Assembly: GCA_018110925.1 (NCBI GenBank)
Contig: JAGAZJ010000019.1
Coordinates: 1 to 64,000 of the forward strand
From: Oscillospiraceae bacterium
GTDB lineage: Bacteria; Bacillota; Clostridia; Oscillospirales; Ruminococcaceae
Direction of reading: 5' to 3'
Length of the DNA stretch: 64,000 nt
In this document: positions 1-9,800 of the stretch, in pieces
Position numbering within the stretch: the stretch's first letter is position 1
How the letters are laid out: every line of letters starts with the position of its first letter
Position numbers and translations under genes: made by a program
The notes under the pieces: generated by a model
Told to the model about the DNA's origin: nothing
Database searches by the model: none
Seen by the model: only the letters and a program-made list of their open reading frames with translations

Positions 1-2
1 AC

Positions 3-254
3 GCAGTATATAAGGGTATAAAATGTTAGATCGTAGGACCTATTCCAGATAAAAATGCATATTCCCTTGAAACGTATGATTGGTTTAATCTTAGCAAGGA
101 TACCGATCTTTTGCGAAAGGTAAAGGAATACGGCTTTGAACGCTGGGATGATATCGGACATGGAATATTTACATTTGGAAGGTACGTTGATCCCGATGAT
201 CCTGATTTGCAGATATTCGAGGAACGCACAGAGGTCGATGTGAACACATTGTAA
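3..254 (+). pseudogene. 3' end of an unknown gene, interrupted by an in-frame stop
   Basis: One reading frame is open from the window edge to a TAA at 252-254 but carries a TAG at 27-29. After the TAG there are 74 sense codons with no ATG. The encoded stretch is acidic and aromatic-rich (for example YDWFNLSKD and FGRYVDPDDPD) and looks like genuine protein rather than a shadow. It is followed closely by a terminator hairpin. I do not recognise the family. It may be a decayed gene, a gene with a frameshift or nonsense mutation, or one whose real start lies upstream with an error near position 27. The left edge of the window prevents a decision. Confidence 0.35.
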
Positions 255-271
255 TCACATAATATTGAACT

Positions 272-306
272 GCCGCCTTACCATAATTGTCGGTAAGGCG
301 GCTTTG
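272..306 (+). terminator. Intrinsic terminator after the 5' gene remnant
   Basis: GCCGCCTTACC (272-282) pairs perfectly with GGTAAGGCGGC (292-302) around a 9-nt loop and is followed by a short T run. It sits 18 nt after the stop codon at 252-254 and lies between that gene and the convergent gene ending at 348. Confidence 0.75.
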
Positions 307-347
307 TCACGATCTGCTGTACTGTTATGGCGCACAATAATATCTAT

Positions 348-1565
348 TCATTTGTACTTTAACATGAGCCGAACTATCCTGCTGTCCTCAGCTTCAAGCA
401 CGGTAATGTCAAAATGCTCTGTGCTTATCTTTTCGCCGGTCTCGGGCACCTTGCCGAAAAGCTCCATTGCCCAGCCGCCGAGGGTTACGCTCTCGGTCCC
501 GAATATCTCCGCATCGACTCCTGTGCGGTCGGTGAAATCGTGTATGGACAGATCGGCGGCGGCTTCATAGATACCCTCGCCGATATTGACACATGAGTTG
601 TCTTCCTCGTCGGCTTCGTCGTATATCTCACCGAGTATCTCCTCTATGAGATCTTCCATAGTCGCCATGCCGAAGGTGCCGCCGTACTGATCCTTGACCA
701 CTGCCAGATGTATCTTGCTTTTCTGCATCTTTGAAAGGACCTCGGATACAGTCTCAAACTCCGTCACATACAGCACGTCCCGAATAACGGGAGCTATGCT
801 GTCGCCGTGTTCGGGGTCTGACACAAATCTGAAAAAATCCTTTTCGTGGATAAATCCGATGATATTGTCGATGGTCTTTTCGTATACAGGCAGACGGGAA
901 TATTTCTCTTCAAAGAAGATCCGCTTTATCCCGTCGGTGTTCTCGTTTTCCTCCACTGCGACCATGCGCACACGGGGGATAAGCACCTCGGATATCTTCA
1001 TATCGTCTATTTCAAGGGCGGAGCGGACAATGTCACGTTCACGCTCTTCAAGAACGCCCTCTGCTTCTATCTCATTGATGATGAATTTCAGCTCGTCTTC
1101 GGTGACAGAGGGCTGTTCGTTCTTGCGTGATATGAGTGCCTTCAGCTTAGAGAACAGAAACGTCACGGGAAAAAGTATCACACCGAGCAGGCCAAGAGGG
1201 GCAGAGAATACCTTTGACATTGTTTCTGCATTGTCCTTCGCAATGGATTTGGGCAGTATCTCGCCGAATATCAGCACCAGTACCGTCATGGCAACAGTGG
1301 CTATGCCCACGCCCTTTACTCCGAAAAGCTGAGTGCATACCACAGTGCCCAGTGAGGCTGAGAGTATATTCACAATGTTGTTGCCCACAAGTATGGTGGT
1401 CAGTGTCTTGTCGTAGTTCTCTGTCATTTTCAGAGCCCTTGCGGCTCTTTTGTCATTCTCCGCCGCCTGTTTCAGACGTATCTTGTTCACCGATGAATAC
1501 GCTGTCTCCGAGGCGGAGAAGAATGCTGAGAGGAAAAGCAGCAGTACTATCGCCGCATATTCCAT
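348..1565 (-). CDS. CNNM/HlyC-CorC family membrane protein (DUF21 plus CBS pair)
   Basis: A 405-residue integral membrane protein of the hemolysin C/CNNM family, whose members are tied to Mg2+ or Co2+ transport. The order is: N-terminal DUF21 domain with hydrophobic segments (about residues 1-135, including the family-typical FSASETA and GNNIVNI stretches), a CBS-domain pair (about 190-310), and a C-terminal CorC/HlyC domain. The start at 1565 is chosen because it follows AAAGGAAC at good spacing. A longer frame to 1607 would run into the upstream gene. It lies 4 nt after the two-TM gene ending at 1570 and is probably the last gene of the 4704-to-348 run. The transported ion cannot be read from sequence. 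Confidence 0.88.
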   Translation of the reverse strand: MEYAAIVLLLFLSAFFSASETAYSSVNKIRLKQAAENDKRAARALKMTENYDKTLTTILVGNNIVNILSASLGTVVCTQLFGVKGVGIATVAMTVLVLIFGEILPKSIAKDNAETMSKVFSAPLGLLGVILFPVTFLFSKLKALISRKNEQPSVTEDELKFIINEIEAEGVLEERERDIVRSALEIDDMKISEVLIPRVRMVAVEENENTDGIKRIFFEEKYSRLPVYEKTIDNIIGFIHEKDFFRFVSDPEHGDSIAPVIRDVLYVTEFETVSEVLSKMQKSKIHLAVVKDQYGGTFGMATMEDLIEEILGEIYDEADEEDNSCVNIGEGIYEAAADLSIHDFTDRTGVDAEIFGTESVTLGGWAMELFGKVPETGEKISTEHFDITVLEAEDSRIVRLMLKYK

Positions 1566-1569
1566 ATAA

Positions 1570-2289
1570 TTATCGTTCCTTTCGTTTTGTTCTGTGTTTA
1601 AGCGCATTTATAAGCAGATATACGCCGTATACAAGGCACAGCAGAAAATATATGTTTATTATGCCGACCCATTCGGGCAGAAATTTTATACGCTCGGTCA
1701 TTGGGACAGAACCTGATCTGTAAACGGGCAGAGATGTGCCGTATGAGGGTATCTCATCCTCATGGGTAAAGCATTCATGCGGATATCCGCCGAGAGAATA
1801 CGGGCGGCTTACCGTATATGTCACCATGATACCTGTGAAGGGCGTGCCGTACTCATATGAACCGAGCAGGTCTTCCGCTTTGTCATACGGAATGGGCATG
1901 ACGCTCCAGAATGAGGCAACAGGCGTATTGTCCCTGACCTCAACACAGTAAAAGCTGCCGCTGTGATCGCCAATGAGATAATTGAGAGCGGCATTTATGC
2001 CGTCGGGGGAATAGTCACGGTACATATCATCCGGTTTGGTGTTGTTTAGACCAACTTTCAGCCTGCCTGCATAGATACCGTCTGGCACAGATGTGCCGCA
2101 GGCTGTAGCTTTGGTGCAGAGCATAGCGGTATTTGTGAAAAGCAGCTTTGCATTTGAGTTTGCCGCAGCGGGGAGGATAAGATGCGTATCAACGCAGAAT
2201 AGCCCGATCATCCAGATAAACACGGATAGGGGAATGAATACCGGAAAAGCTATCCACGCTTTTAAGCGTTTCTTTTCAGACTTGTCCAT
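1570..2289 (-). CDS. Hypothetical protein with two terminal membrane segments
   Basis: 239 residues of unrecognised family. A charged N-terminus is followed by a hydrophobic segment (about residues 12-32), a roughly 170-residue extracytoplasmic-looking region rich in Tyr, Gly and Pro with a few cysteines, a second membrane segment (about 208-228) and a basic tail (HRTKRKER). This topology places the central domain outside the cell with both ends inside. A GGAGGGATC ribosome binding site precedes the ATG. It ends 4 nt before the CNNM-type gene, so the two are probably co-translated. Function unknown. Confidence 0.7.
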   Translation of the reverse strand: MDKSEKKRLKAWIAFPVFIPLSVFIWMIGLFCVDTHLILPAAANSNAKLLFTNTAMLCTKATACGTSVPDGIYAGRLKVGLNNTKPDDMYRDYSPDGINAALNYLIGDHSGSFYCVEVRDNTPVASFWSVMPIPYDKAEDLLGSYEYGTPFTGIMVTYTVSRPYSLGGYPHECFTHEDEIPSYGTSLPVYRSGSVPMTERIKFLPEWVGIINIYFLLCLVYGVYLLINALKHRTKRKER

Positions 2290-2477
2290 ACCTGATCCCT
2301 CCGATTATCTTGCCATACGGTACATACCTATGCTCCGAGGATAGTGCGAATACTCCCTCTCAAATGCATCCCGGGTGGTGCAGGTTCGGCTTTCCTTAGT
2401 TGAAACCGATTTGATGTGAGAAAAGTTACCGAGTAGCAAAAGAGCAGTTTCGCAGGCAAAAACCCACGAGATAACTG

Positions 2478-2492
2478 CCGCCTTTGGCGGCT
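2478..2492 (-). terminator. Weak hairpin at the end of trpS
   Basis: GCCGCC-AAA-GGCGGC overlaps the trpS stop codon. The only T run (GGGTTTTTGCC on the minus strand) lies about 15 nt further on, so termination here is uncertain. The 202 bp to the next gene contains nothing else I can name. Confidence 0.3.
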
Positions 2493-3481
2493 TAGTTGAA
2501 GCCCACCTTGCGGTATGCCTTGGAAAGAGTGCGGCGAGCGATGCTCTCAGCCTTCTGTGCGCCCTCGGTCCAGCACTTTTCAAGATATGCCTTGTCAGCG
2601 GCAAGTCTTGCAAAGTTGTCTCTTACAGGTGCAAGATGGTCTGCCACAGCTTCGCCGACAGCGGTCTTGAAATCGCCGTAGCCCTTGCCGTCAAACTCAC
2701 GCTCTATCTCGTCATAACTCTTGTTGGTCACGGCCGAATATATGGTCATAAGGTTGTTTATGCCGTCCTTGCCCTCGGCATAGCGTACACAGGTGTCGGA
2801 GTCGGTGATGGCACGGCGGAACTTGCGTATGATAGTGTCCTTGTCCTCAAGGATGAATATGCAGGCATTGGGGTTGTCGTCTGACTTGGACATCTTGGAT
2901 GTGGGATCCTGCAATGACATTACCCTTGCGCCTGTCTCGCCGATATATGGCTCTGGTATGGTGAAAAGCTCGCCGTACTTCTGATTGAATCGCTGTGCTA
3001 TGTCACGGGTCAGCTCCAGATGCTGCTTCTGATCTGCGCCCACAGGGACAAGATCGGACTGATAAAGCAGGATGTCGCCCGCCATGAGCACGGGATAGGT
3101 GAAAAGACCGGCATTTATATCGTCGGGATGCTTCTCAGCCTTTGCTTTGAACTGTGTCATGCGTGAAAGCTCGCCGAACTGCGTAGAGCAGGAGAGCACC
3201 CAGTTCATCTCCGCATGACAGCGGTTGTGAGACTGTATGAACGCTATCGACTTCTCGGGGTCGATGCCGCAGGCAAGTATCAGTGCATACGCATTGGCTG
3301 TGTTCTTTCTGAGCGCCGCAGGATCCTGTCTTACGGTTATGGCGTGCATATTTGCGATCATATAGATGCAGTCGTATTCCTCCTGCAGCTTTGTCCAGTT
3401 GCGCACTGCGCCGATGTAGTTGCCGAGTGTGAATGTGCCTGTGGGCTGTATGCCCGAGAGGATTATCTTCTTGTCCTTCAT
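2492..3481 (-). CDS. trpS: Tryptophanyl-tRNA synthetase
   Basis: Class I aminoacyl-tRNA synthetase charging tRNA-Trp in the cytoplasm. The 329 residues match the usual bacterial TrpRS length. The HIGH-equivalent is TGTFTLGNYIGA near the N-terminus and the KMSKS loop is present exactly (about residue 197), with MAGDILLYQSDLVPVG in the catalytic core typical of TrpRS. A GGAAGG ribosome binding site precedes the ATG. The gene lies 35 nt downstream of the aminotransferase on the same strand. No T-box leader is seen in that gap, so regulation by uncharged tRNA is not evident. Confidence 0.97.
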   Translation of the reverse strand: MKDKKIILSGIQPTGTFTLGNYIGAVRNWTKLQEEYDCIYMIANMHAITVRQDPAALRKNTANAYALILACGIDPEKSIAFIQSHNRCHAEMNWVLSCSTQFGELSRMTQFKAKAEKHPDDINAGLFTYPVLMAGDILLYQSDLVPVGADQKQHLELTRDIAQRFNQKYGELFTIPEPYIGETGARVMSLQDPTSKMSKSDDNPNACIFILEDKDTIIRKFRRAITDSDTCVRYAEGKDGINNLMTIYSAVTNKSYDEIEREFDGKGYGDFKTAVGEAVADHLAPVRDNFARLAADKAYLEKCWTEGAQKAESIARRTLSKAYRKVGFN

Positions 3482-3516
3482 AATAAGTTACCTTCCGTTT
3501 ATGTTTTTTTGCGGCA

Positions 3517-4704
3517 TCAGCCGAGATATTCCCTGGTCAGCTGACCGAGTATCACACAGCCCTTGATGAGCTGTTCGTCGGTCGGTGTTGAGAAATTCAT
3601 CCTGAACGATGTTGTGGGGTCGTCGGCGTTTGCGGTGAATGCGTTGCCGGGGACCACTGCGACCTTTCTGTTCACCGCCTCCTTGCAGAAGCCTATCATA
3701 TCCGTGCCCTCCGGCAGAGTTGCCCACACGAACAGACCGCCCTGCGGCTCTGTAACTGTGACCTTGTCGGAGAAGTTATCCTTTATGCCCTGAGCCATTA
3801 TGCCGTATTTTCTGCGGTATATCCCTCTGAGCCTTGCAATGTGGCTGTCAAAGTCATACTGTGTGATGAGCCTGTGGCATATCATCTGCGCAAGGATATT
3901 CGAGTGAACGTCCGATACCTGCTTGCAGACCACTATCTTGGATATTATCTCGGGAGCGGCGCAGACGAATCCCACTCTCATTCCCGGGGAGATCACCTTT
4001 GAGAAACTGCCTGCATAGATGACCCTTCCCTCCTTGTCGAGAGTCTTTATGGCAGGGATGTCCTCGCCTGCAAAGCGAAGCTCGCCGTAGGGGTCGTCTT
4101 CAAGGATGATGAAGTCATAGCGGCAGGCAAGCTCGTAAACAGCTTTTCTGCGCTCCCATGACATACATCTGCCCGACGGATTCTGGAAATTCGGGATAAC
4201 ATAGAGGAGCTTTATTTTCTTTTCCTTTGCGGCTTTTTCAAGCAGAGCGGCGTCTATGCCTTCGTCGTCCATTTCTATGCCTGTAAGGTCAACATTGTAG
4301 GATCTGAATGCGTTGAGGCATCCCACAAAGCTGGGGCTCTCGGCGGCAAGAGTGTCGCCCTCGTTCAGGAATGACTTGCAGGACAGCTCCGATGCCTGCT
4401 GACCGCCCGATGTGATGACCACATCATCCCTTTCGGGATCAAACACGCCCTTGTCCGCAAGGCGGAGCTTCACAGCTTCACGCAGGGGAGCGTAGCCCTC
4501 TGTTACGCTGTACTGCAATGCGGCGATGGGGTTCTCGTTCAGTATATCCGATGTTATCTTCTTTATCTCGTCCACTGGGAATGCGTCGGGAGCGGGATTG
4601 CCTGCGGCAAATGAGATTATATTGGGGTCTGAGGTCATTTTGAGTATCTCTCTGATAGCAGAGGGCTTCAGGCTCAGCACCTTGTCTGAAAACTTATATT
4701 CCAT
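3517..4704 (-). CDS. PLP-dependent aminotransferase, class I/II (MocR/LysN/AraT-like)
   Basis: A 395-residue fold-type I aminotransferase. Recognisable parts are the N-terminal AAGNPAPDAFP substrate-cap motif, the cofactor-binding SGGQQASEL, the EDDPYGELRF segment and the PLP lysine in SFSKVISPGMRVGF (about residue 243). Family members act as 2-aminoadipate, aromatic or branched-chain aminotransferases, and substrate choice is not readable here. The start at 4704 follows a strong GGAGG and discards a 10-residue extension. It is the first gene of the minus-strand run and has a recognisable promoter upstream. Confidence 0.88.
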   Translation of the reverse strand: MEYKFSDKVLSLKPSAIREILKMTSDPNIISFAAGNPAPDAFPVDEIKKITSDILNENPIAALQYSVTEGYAPLREAVKLRLADKGVFDPERDDVVITSGGQQASELSCKSFLNEGDTLAAESPSFVGCLNAFRSYNVDLTGIEMDDEGIDAALLEKAAKEKKIKLLYVIPNFQNPSGRCMSWERRKAVYELACRYDFIILEDDPYGELRFAGEDIPAIKTLDKEGRVIYAGSFSKVISPGMRVGFVCAAPEIISKIVVCKQVSDVHSNILAQMICHRLITQYDFDSHIARLRGIYRRKYGIMAQGIKDNFSDKVTVTEPQGGLFVWATLPEGTDMIGFCKEAVNRKVAVVPGNAFTANADDPTTSFRMNFSTPTDEQLIKGCVILGQLTREYLG

Positions 4705-4734
4705 AGCTATACCTCCATGTGTTGATACATACAA

Positions 4735-4996
4735 AATACATTATACCACGCCGCTCAAAAAAATGCAATGTAAATTGTATATAACTTTACGGGAAAAAGA
4801 TGCCCTTGTATTGTGGCAGGAACTCATAGAAAAGATCTGTGGGCACTGCGGTTTGTTTCAAGGGGCGCTCCGGATGATGGCTGAAGATGTCCGTACAATG
4901 ACCGACCGTGTTTATAAGGCGGAGGGTCAGGGCGGCTGTGGGCACTGCCCACAAGGGGAACGTGTGAACGATTGCGGCTTTTGTTGATTATTTCCA
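4735..4996. other. Intergenic stretch between divergent genes
   Basis: The gap from 4705 to 5068 holds the two divergent promoters. Between them is a region with GTGGGCA-type repeats, including the small palindrome GTGGGCACTGCCCAC near 4939-4953. A short Cys-rich frame (4763-4987) is open here but has no ribosome binding site and starts inside a promoter, so I do not call it. Confidence 0.4.
4740..4768 (-). promoter_or_regulatory. Promoter for the aminotransferase-trpS run
   Basis: On the minus strand a perfect TATAAT (4745-4740) lies 17 nt after TTGCAT (4768-4763). The start codon is about 36 nt downstream. Confidence 0.6.
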
Positions 4997-5025
4997 TTGA
5001 CAATGCGCTCTCAGAGTAATATACT
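4997..5025 (+). promoter_or_regulatory. Promoter of the SulP gene
   Basis: TTGACA at 4997-5002, a 17-nt spacer, then TATACT at 5020-5025. It lies 44 nt before the chosen ATG and shows that the longer upstream frame (from 4997) is not the start. Confidence 0.8.
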
Positions 5026-5068
5026 TAGATTTGTCGTGTTTATTCAAACTCAAGAAGGATGGAAATCA

Positions 5069-6697
5069 ATGTTCAAGCGTTATCTGTCAATACTAAAAAA
5101 AGAATTTTCCGGCTATGATGCCGCCAAGTTCGGCAAGGACGTGCTTGCAGGCGTTACGGTCGCCGCTGTGGCGCTCCCCCTTGCCCTTGCCTTCGGTGTC
5201 AGCTCGGGAGCATCGGCTGCGGCAGGTCTTGTCACAGCGATAATATCGGGCTTTGTCATCGGTGCCATGTCGGGTGCATCCTATCAGATAAGCGGTCCTA
5301 CGGGTGCTATGTCTGCGATACTGGTGTCACTGGTGGCACAGTACGGCATACAGGGCGTGTTCATATCCAGCTTTATAGCCGGCATCATACTGCTCCTGTG
5401 CGGAATATTCAAGCTCGGCGGGCTGGTGTCTTATCTTCCGTCGCCTGTCATCACGGGATTTACAAGCGGTATCGCTATTATCATAGCTCTCGGGCAGGTT
5501 GACAACCTCACGGGCTTTCATTCTTCGGGACTCAATAACCTGCAAAAGATAGCGAGCTATTTTACCGCTTCCCAGCAGCTCGATGTGACGGCATTTATCA
5601 TCGGCGTGTGCGTCATAGTCTTCATGTTCATATACCCTCAGAAGCTCTCAGCTTACTGCCCCGGCTCACTGGCGGCGATAGTCCTCGCAACTGCGGCGAA
5701 TATGATATTCAAGTTCGACGTGACGGTTGTCGGAGAGATACCGAAGACCATTTTTCTTGCGGACAGGCTCGATATCAGCGCAGTTGCTCCTTCGGACATT
5801 ATGGCCATGATAGCCCCTGCGGTGTCGATAGCCGCCCTCGGACTTATAGAATCGCTCCTGTGCGGCGCATCTGCGGGCAGAATGAAGAACGAGCGCCTTG
5901 ATGCCGACGTGGAGCTTGTGGCTCAGGGTATAGGCAATATGCTGCTGCCGATGTTCGGCGGCGTGCCCTCAACAGCGGCGATCGCAAGAACTAGCGTTGC
6001 CATAAAGAGCGGCGGCGTGACAAGGATCACATCGGTCGTCCATGCGGCTGTACTGCTCCTTTCCATGTTCGTGCTCGGCGGAGTGATGTCTGAGATACCC
6101 CTTGCCGCACTTGCAGGTGTGCTGATCGTTACGGCGGTGCGCATGAACGACTGGAAGACCATACGCTCCATATTCTCCAAGAAGCTGAAAACGGCGATGT
6201 TCCAGTTCCTTATAACCATGGCGGCCACCGTTGTATTTGATCTTACCAAGGCTATACTCATAGGCGTTGTGTTCTCCCTCATCATATTTGTTGTAAAGGT
6301 GTCCGATATGCAGGTCACTGTTGCCGATGTTGACCCCGAAAGGCTCGGCGGCGATATTGACACAGAGAAACTGCGCTTCACCAAGGTGGTTTACATCACA
6401 GGACCTCTTTATTTCGGCACCTGCGCAAAGCTGGAAGAAAAGGTCTCCTCTCTCGGCGACAGCTATAACATCATATTCTCCATGAGAGGCGTCACCGTAG
6501 CCGACATATCAGGCATTGAGGCTCTCCATGAGTACTGCGAGCGCCTTATCTCAGAGGGCAGGATGGTCTATTTCTCATGTGTACAGCCTCCGGTAATGGA
6601 TCTCTTTGAGCGCACGGGTCTCAAGGAGGACAGATTCAGCTATAATATGTTTTTCTGGAGCACAGACAAGGTGTTTGAGCACATTTCATCACTTTGA
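5069..6697 (+). CDS. SulP family anion transporter with STAS domain
   Basis: A 542-residue SLC26/SulP membrane transporter, a family importing sulfate, bicarbonate or other anions. About residues 20-400 form the multi-helix transport domain, including the ISGPTGAMSAI motif of TM3 and GGVPSTAAIARTS. The cytoplasmic STAS domain occupies roughly residues 425-535, with the phosphorylation-type DISG motif. The start is set by AGAAGGA at 9-nt spacing and by the promoter just upstream. It is monocistronic between its own promoter and terminator. The neighbour is carB, a bicarbonate consumer, which makes bicarbonate a possible substrate, but the sequence alone does not decide. Confidence 0.92.
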   Translation: MFKRYLSILKKEFSGYDAAKFGKDVLAGVTVAAVALPLALAFGVSSGASAAAGLVTAIISGFVIGAMSGASYQISGPTGAMSAILVSLVAQYGIQGVFISSFIAGIILLLCGIFKLGGLVSYLPSPVITGFTSGIAIIIALGQVDNLTGFHSSGLNNLQKIASYFTASQQLDVTAFIIGVCVIVFMFIYPQKLSAYCPGSLAAIVLATAANMIFKFDVTVVGEIPKTIFLADRLDISAVAPSDIMAMIAPAVSIAALGLIESLLCGASAGRMKNERLDADVELVAQGIGNMLLPMFGGVPSTAAIARTSVAIKSGGVTRITSVVHAAVLLLSMFVLGGVMSEIPLAALAGVLIVTAVRMNDWKTIRSIFSKKLKTAMFQFLITMAATVVFDLTKAILIGVVFSLIIFVVKVSDMQVTVADVDPERLGGDIDTEKLRFTKVVYITGPLYFGTCAKLEEKVSSLGDSYNIIFSMRGVTVADISGIEALHEYCERLISEGRMVYFSCVQPPVMDLFERTGLKEDRFSYNMFFWSTDKVFEHISSL

Positions 6698-6710
6698 CCA
6701 TATATTGCAC

Positions 6711-6743
6711 AAATCCGCCGCAGAGTATACGGCGGATTTTTTT
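6711..6743 (+). terminator. Intrinsic terminator after the SulP gene
   Basis: AATCCGCCG (6712-6720) pairs with CGGCGGATT (6730-6738) and runs into seven Ts. Confidence 0.92.
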
Positions 6744-6754
6744 AGAAAAAATTC

Positions 6755-6783
6755 TTGCATTTGCAATGTTTTTGTGTTATCAT
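6755..6783 (+). promoter_or_regulatory. Promoter of carB
   Basis: TTGCAT (6755-6760), 17-nt spacer, TATCAT (6778-6783). The leader before carB is about 70 nt and contains no hairpin followed by a T run, so pyrimidine attenuation is not visible. Confidence 0.6.
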
Positions 6784-6859
6784 ATAAGACAGGTATGACC
6801 AGATGCAGACGGTCAAATATATTACGTTTGTCAAGAATACAAACGGGTCAGGAGAAGTT

Positions 6860-9800
6860 ATGCCAAAGAGAACTGATATAAACAAGATACTTATCATAGG
6901 TTCGGGCCCTATCATCATAGGCCAGGCTTGCGAATTCGACTATTCGGGCACACAGGCCTGCAAGGCTCTGAAAAAACTCGGATACGAGATCGTTCTGGTA
7001 AACTCCAATCCTGCGACGATCATGACAGACCCGGATGTCGCAGATATCACCTATATCGAGCCTCTGAACGTTACAAGGCTCACTCAGATCATCGAAAAGG
7101 AACGCCCCGATGCACTGCTCCCCAATCTGGGCGGTCAGTCGGGTCTTAACCTCTGCTCCGAGCTTGACAAGGCTGGCGTGCTCAAAAAGTACGGCGTTGA
7201 GGTCATCGGTGTTCACGTTGACGCCATAGAGCGCGGCGAGGACAGGATCGAGTTCAAGAACACCATGAACCAGCTCGGCATAGATATGGCAAGGAGCGAA
7301 GTAGCTTACTCAGTTGATGAAGCCGTAAAGATAGCTGAGAAGCTCCGTTACCCCGTTGTTCTGCGTCCCGCATACACCATGGGCGGTGCAGGCGGCGGCC
7401 TTGTTTACAACGTAGACGAGCTGAAGACTGTCTGTGCAAGAGGCCTTCAGGCGAGCCTTGTGGGACAGGTGCTCGTCGAGGAATGTGTCAGCGGCTGGGA
7501 AGAGCTGGAGCTTGAAGTTGTAAGAGATGCAGAGAACAATAAGATAACAGTATGCTTCATAGAGAATATCGACCCCATCGGCGTTCACACCGGTGACTCG
7601 TTCTGCTCTGCGCCCATGCTCACTATACCCGAGGATGTTCAGGCAGAACTCCAGAGACAGTCCTACAAGATAGTAGAGGCTATACAGGTAATAGGCGGAT
7701 GCAACTGTCAGTTTGCGAGAGACCCCGAGACAGGCAGGATCATCGTTATCGAGATAAACCCCAGAACATCACGTTCCTCCGCACTTGCTTCAAAGGCGAC
7801 CGGATTCCCGATAGCGCTTGTTTCGGCTATGCTCGCCTGCGGCCTTACACTGAAGGATATCCCCTGCGGCAAGTACGGTACACTTGACAAGTATGTTCCC
7901 GACGGTGACTATATAGTTATAAAGTACGCACGCTGGGCATTTGAGAAGTTCAAGGGCGCAGAGGACAAGCTCGGTACTCAGATGAAGGCTGTCGGTGAGG
8001 TAATGAGCATCGGCAAGACCTACAAGGAAGCTTTCCAGAAGGCCATACGCAGCCTTGAAACAGGCCGCTACGGACTCGGATTTGCGAAGAATTTCAACTC
8101 TCTCTCAAAGGAGGAGCTTCTTTCCAAGCTCCGCTTCCCCTGCAGCGAGAGACAGTTCATTATATATGAAGCGATGCGCAAGGGCGCGACCATAGACGAG
8201 ATTTATGAGCTTACAAAGATAAAGCATTATTTCCTGGAGCAGATGAAGGAGCTCGTGGATGAAGAGGAAGAGCTTCTGAAGGCTGAGGGCGTACCTGCCG
8301 AGGCACAGCTCAGGCAGGCGAAGCTGGACGGCTTCTCCGACAGATACCTTGCTATGCTCAGAAAGACAACCGAGGAAGAGATAAGGAATGCACGCCTTTC
8401 CTTCGGCATAAAGGAAGCATGGGAGGGCGTTCATGTCAGCGGTACGGAGAATGCGGCTTACTACTACTCCACATACCATCTTGATGAAGACAAGTCTCCA
8501 TGCAACACGGACAGACCCAAGATAATGATACTCGGCGGCGGCCCCAACAGGATAGGTCAGGGTATAGAGTTCGACTACTGCTGTGTCCATGCGGCTCTGG
8601 CACTCAAAAAGCTGGGCTTTGAGTCTATTATCGTAAACTGCAACCCCGAGACGGTCTCTACGGACTATGATACATCCGACAAGCTCTATTTTGAGCCCCT
8701 GACCCTTGAAGATGTGCTCAGCATACACGACAAGGAAAAGCCTGTCGGCGTTATAGCGCAGTTCGGCGGTCAGACACCTCTCAACCTTGCAGGTGACCTG
8801 AAAAAGTACGGCGTCAATATCCTCGGTACAACGCCGGAGACCATTGACCTTGCAGAGGACAGAGACCATTTCCGTGCTATGATGGAAAAGCTCGAGATCC
8901 CCATGCCCGAGTCCGGAATGGCTGTAAACGTGGATGAAGCCCTTGAAATCGCAAACCGTATCGGCTATCCCGTTATGGTGCGTCCCTCATATGTCCTTGG
9001 CGGCAGAGGAATGGAGATAGTACACGACGATGATATGATGAGAGTGTATATGTCTGCGGCAGTAGGTGTTACTCCAGACAGACCCATACTCATAGACCGT
9101 TTCCTCAACCACGCAACAGAGTGTGAGGCCGATGCCATATCTGACGGCACGAACTGCTTCGTACCGGCAGTTATGGAGCATATCGAGCTTGCGGGCGTTC
9201 ATTCGGGCGATTCTGCCTGCATACTCCCTGCCAAGAACCTCACCGAGAAGCAGGTTGCGACAATCAAGGAATACACAAGGCGCATAGCTGTTGAAATGAA
9301 TGTATGCGGCCTTATGAATATGCAGTACGCCATAGAGGGAGATACGGTATATGTTCTTGAAGCAAACCCCAGAGCATCAAGAACAGTGCCCCTTGTTTCA
9401 AAGGTTTGCAGCATCAATATGGTGCAGATAGCTACGCAGATAATCACTTCGTCCATCACAGGCAGACCTTCTCCCGTGCCTGAGCTCAAGGACAAGATAA
9501 TCAACCACTACGGTGTCAAGGAAGCGGTGTTCCCGTTCAGTTCCTTCCCCGAAGTCGATCCGGTCCTCGGCCCCGAGATGAGATCCACGGGTGAAGTGCT
9601 GGGTATCTCTCCCTCCTTCGGAGAGGCTTACTACAAGGCTCAGGAGGCTGCACAGACAAGACTTCCCGAGAGCGGCACGGTTCTTCTCTCTGTCTGCGAC
9701 AGAGACAAGCCCGAGCTTGTGGATACAGCAAGGGCATTCTCGGAGCTCGGTTTCAATATCCTTGCGACAGGCAAGTCGTATGAGATGATAAAGGATGCAG

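Noticed and set aside
4763..4987. A 74-codon plus-strand frame with CGHC, CGHC and CGFC-type cysteines
   Set aside because: It has no ribosome binding site, and its ATG lies inside the -35 of the divergent aminotransferase promoter. The Cys pattern comes from a repeated GTGGGCACTG-like DNA sequence.
8105..8869. A 254-codon minus-strand frame within carB
   Set aside because: It is the reverse complement shadow of a strongly conserved carB region, with odd composition and no start signals.
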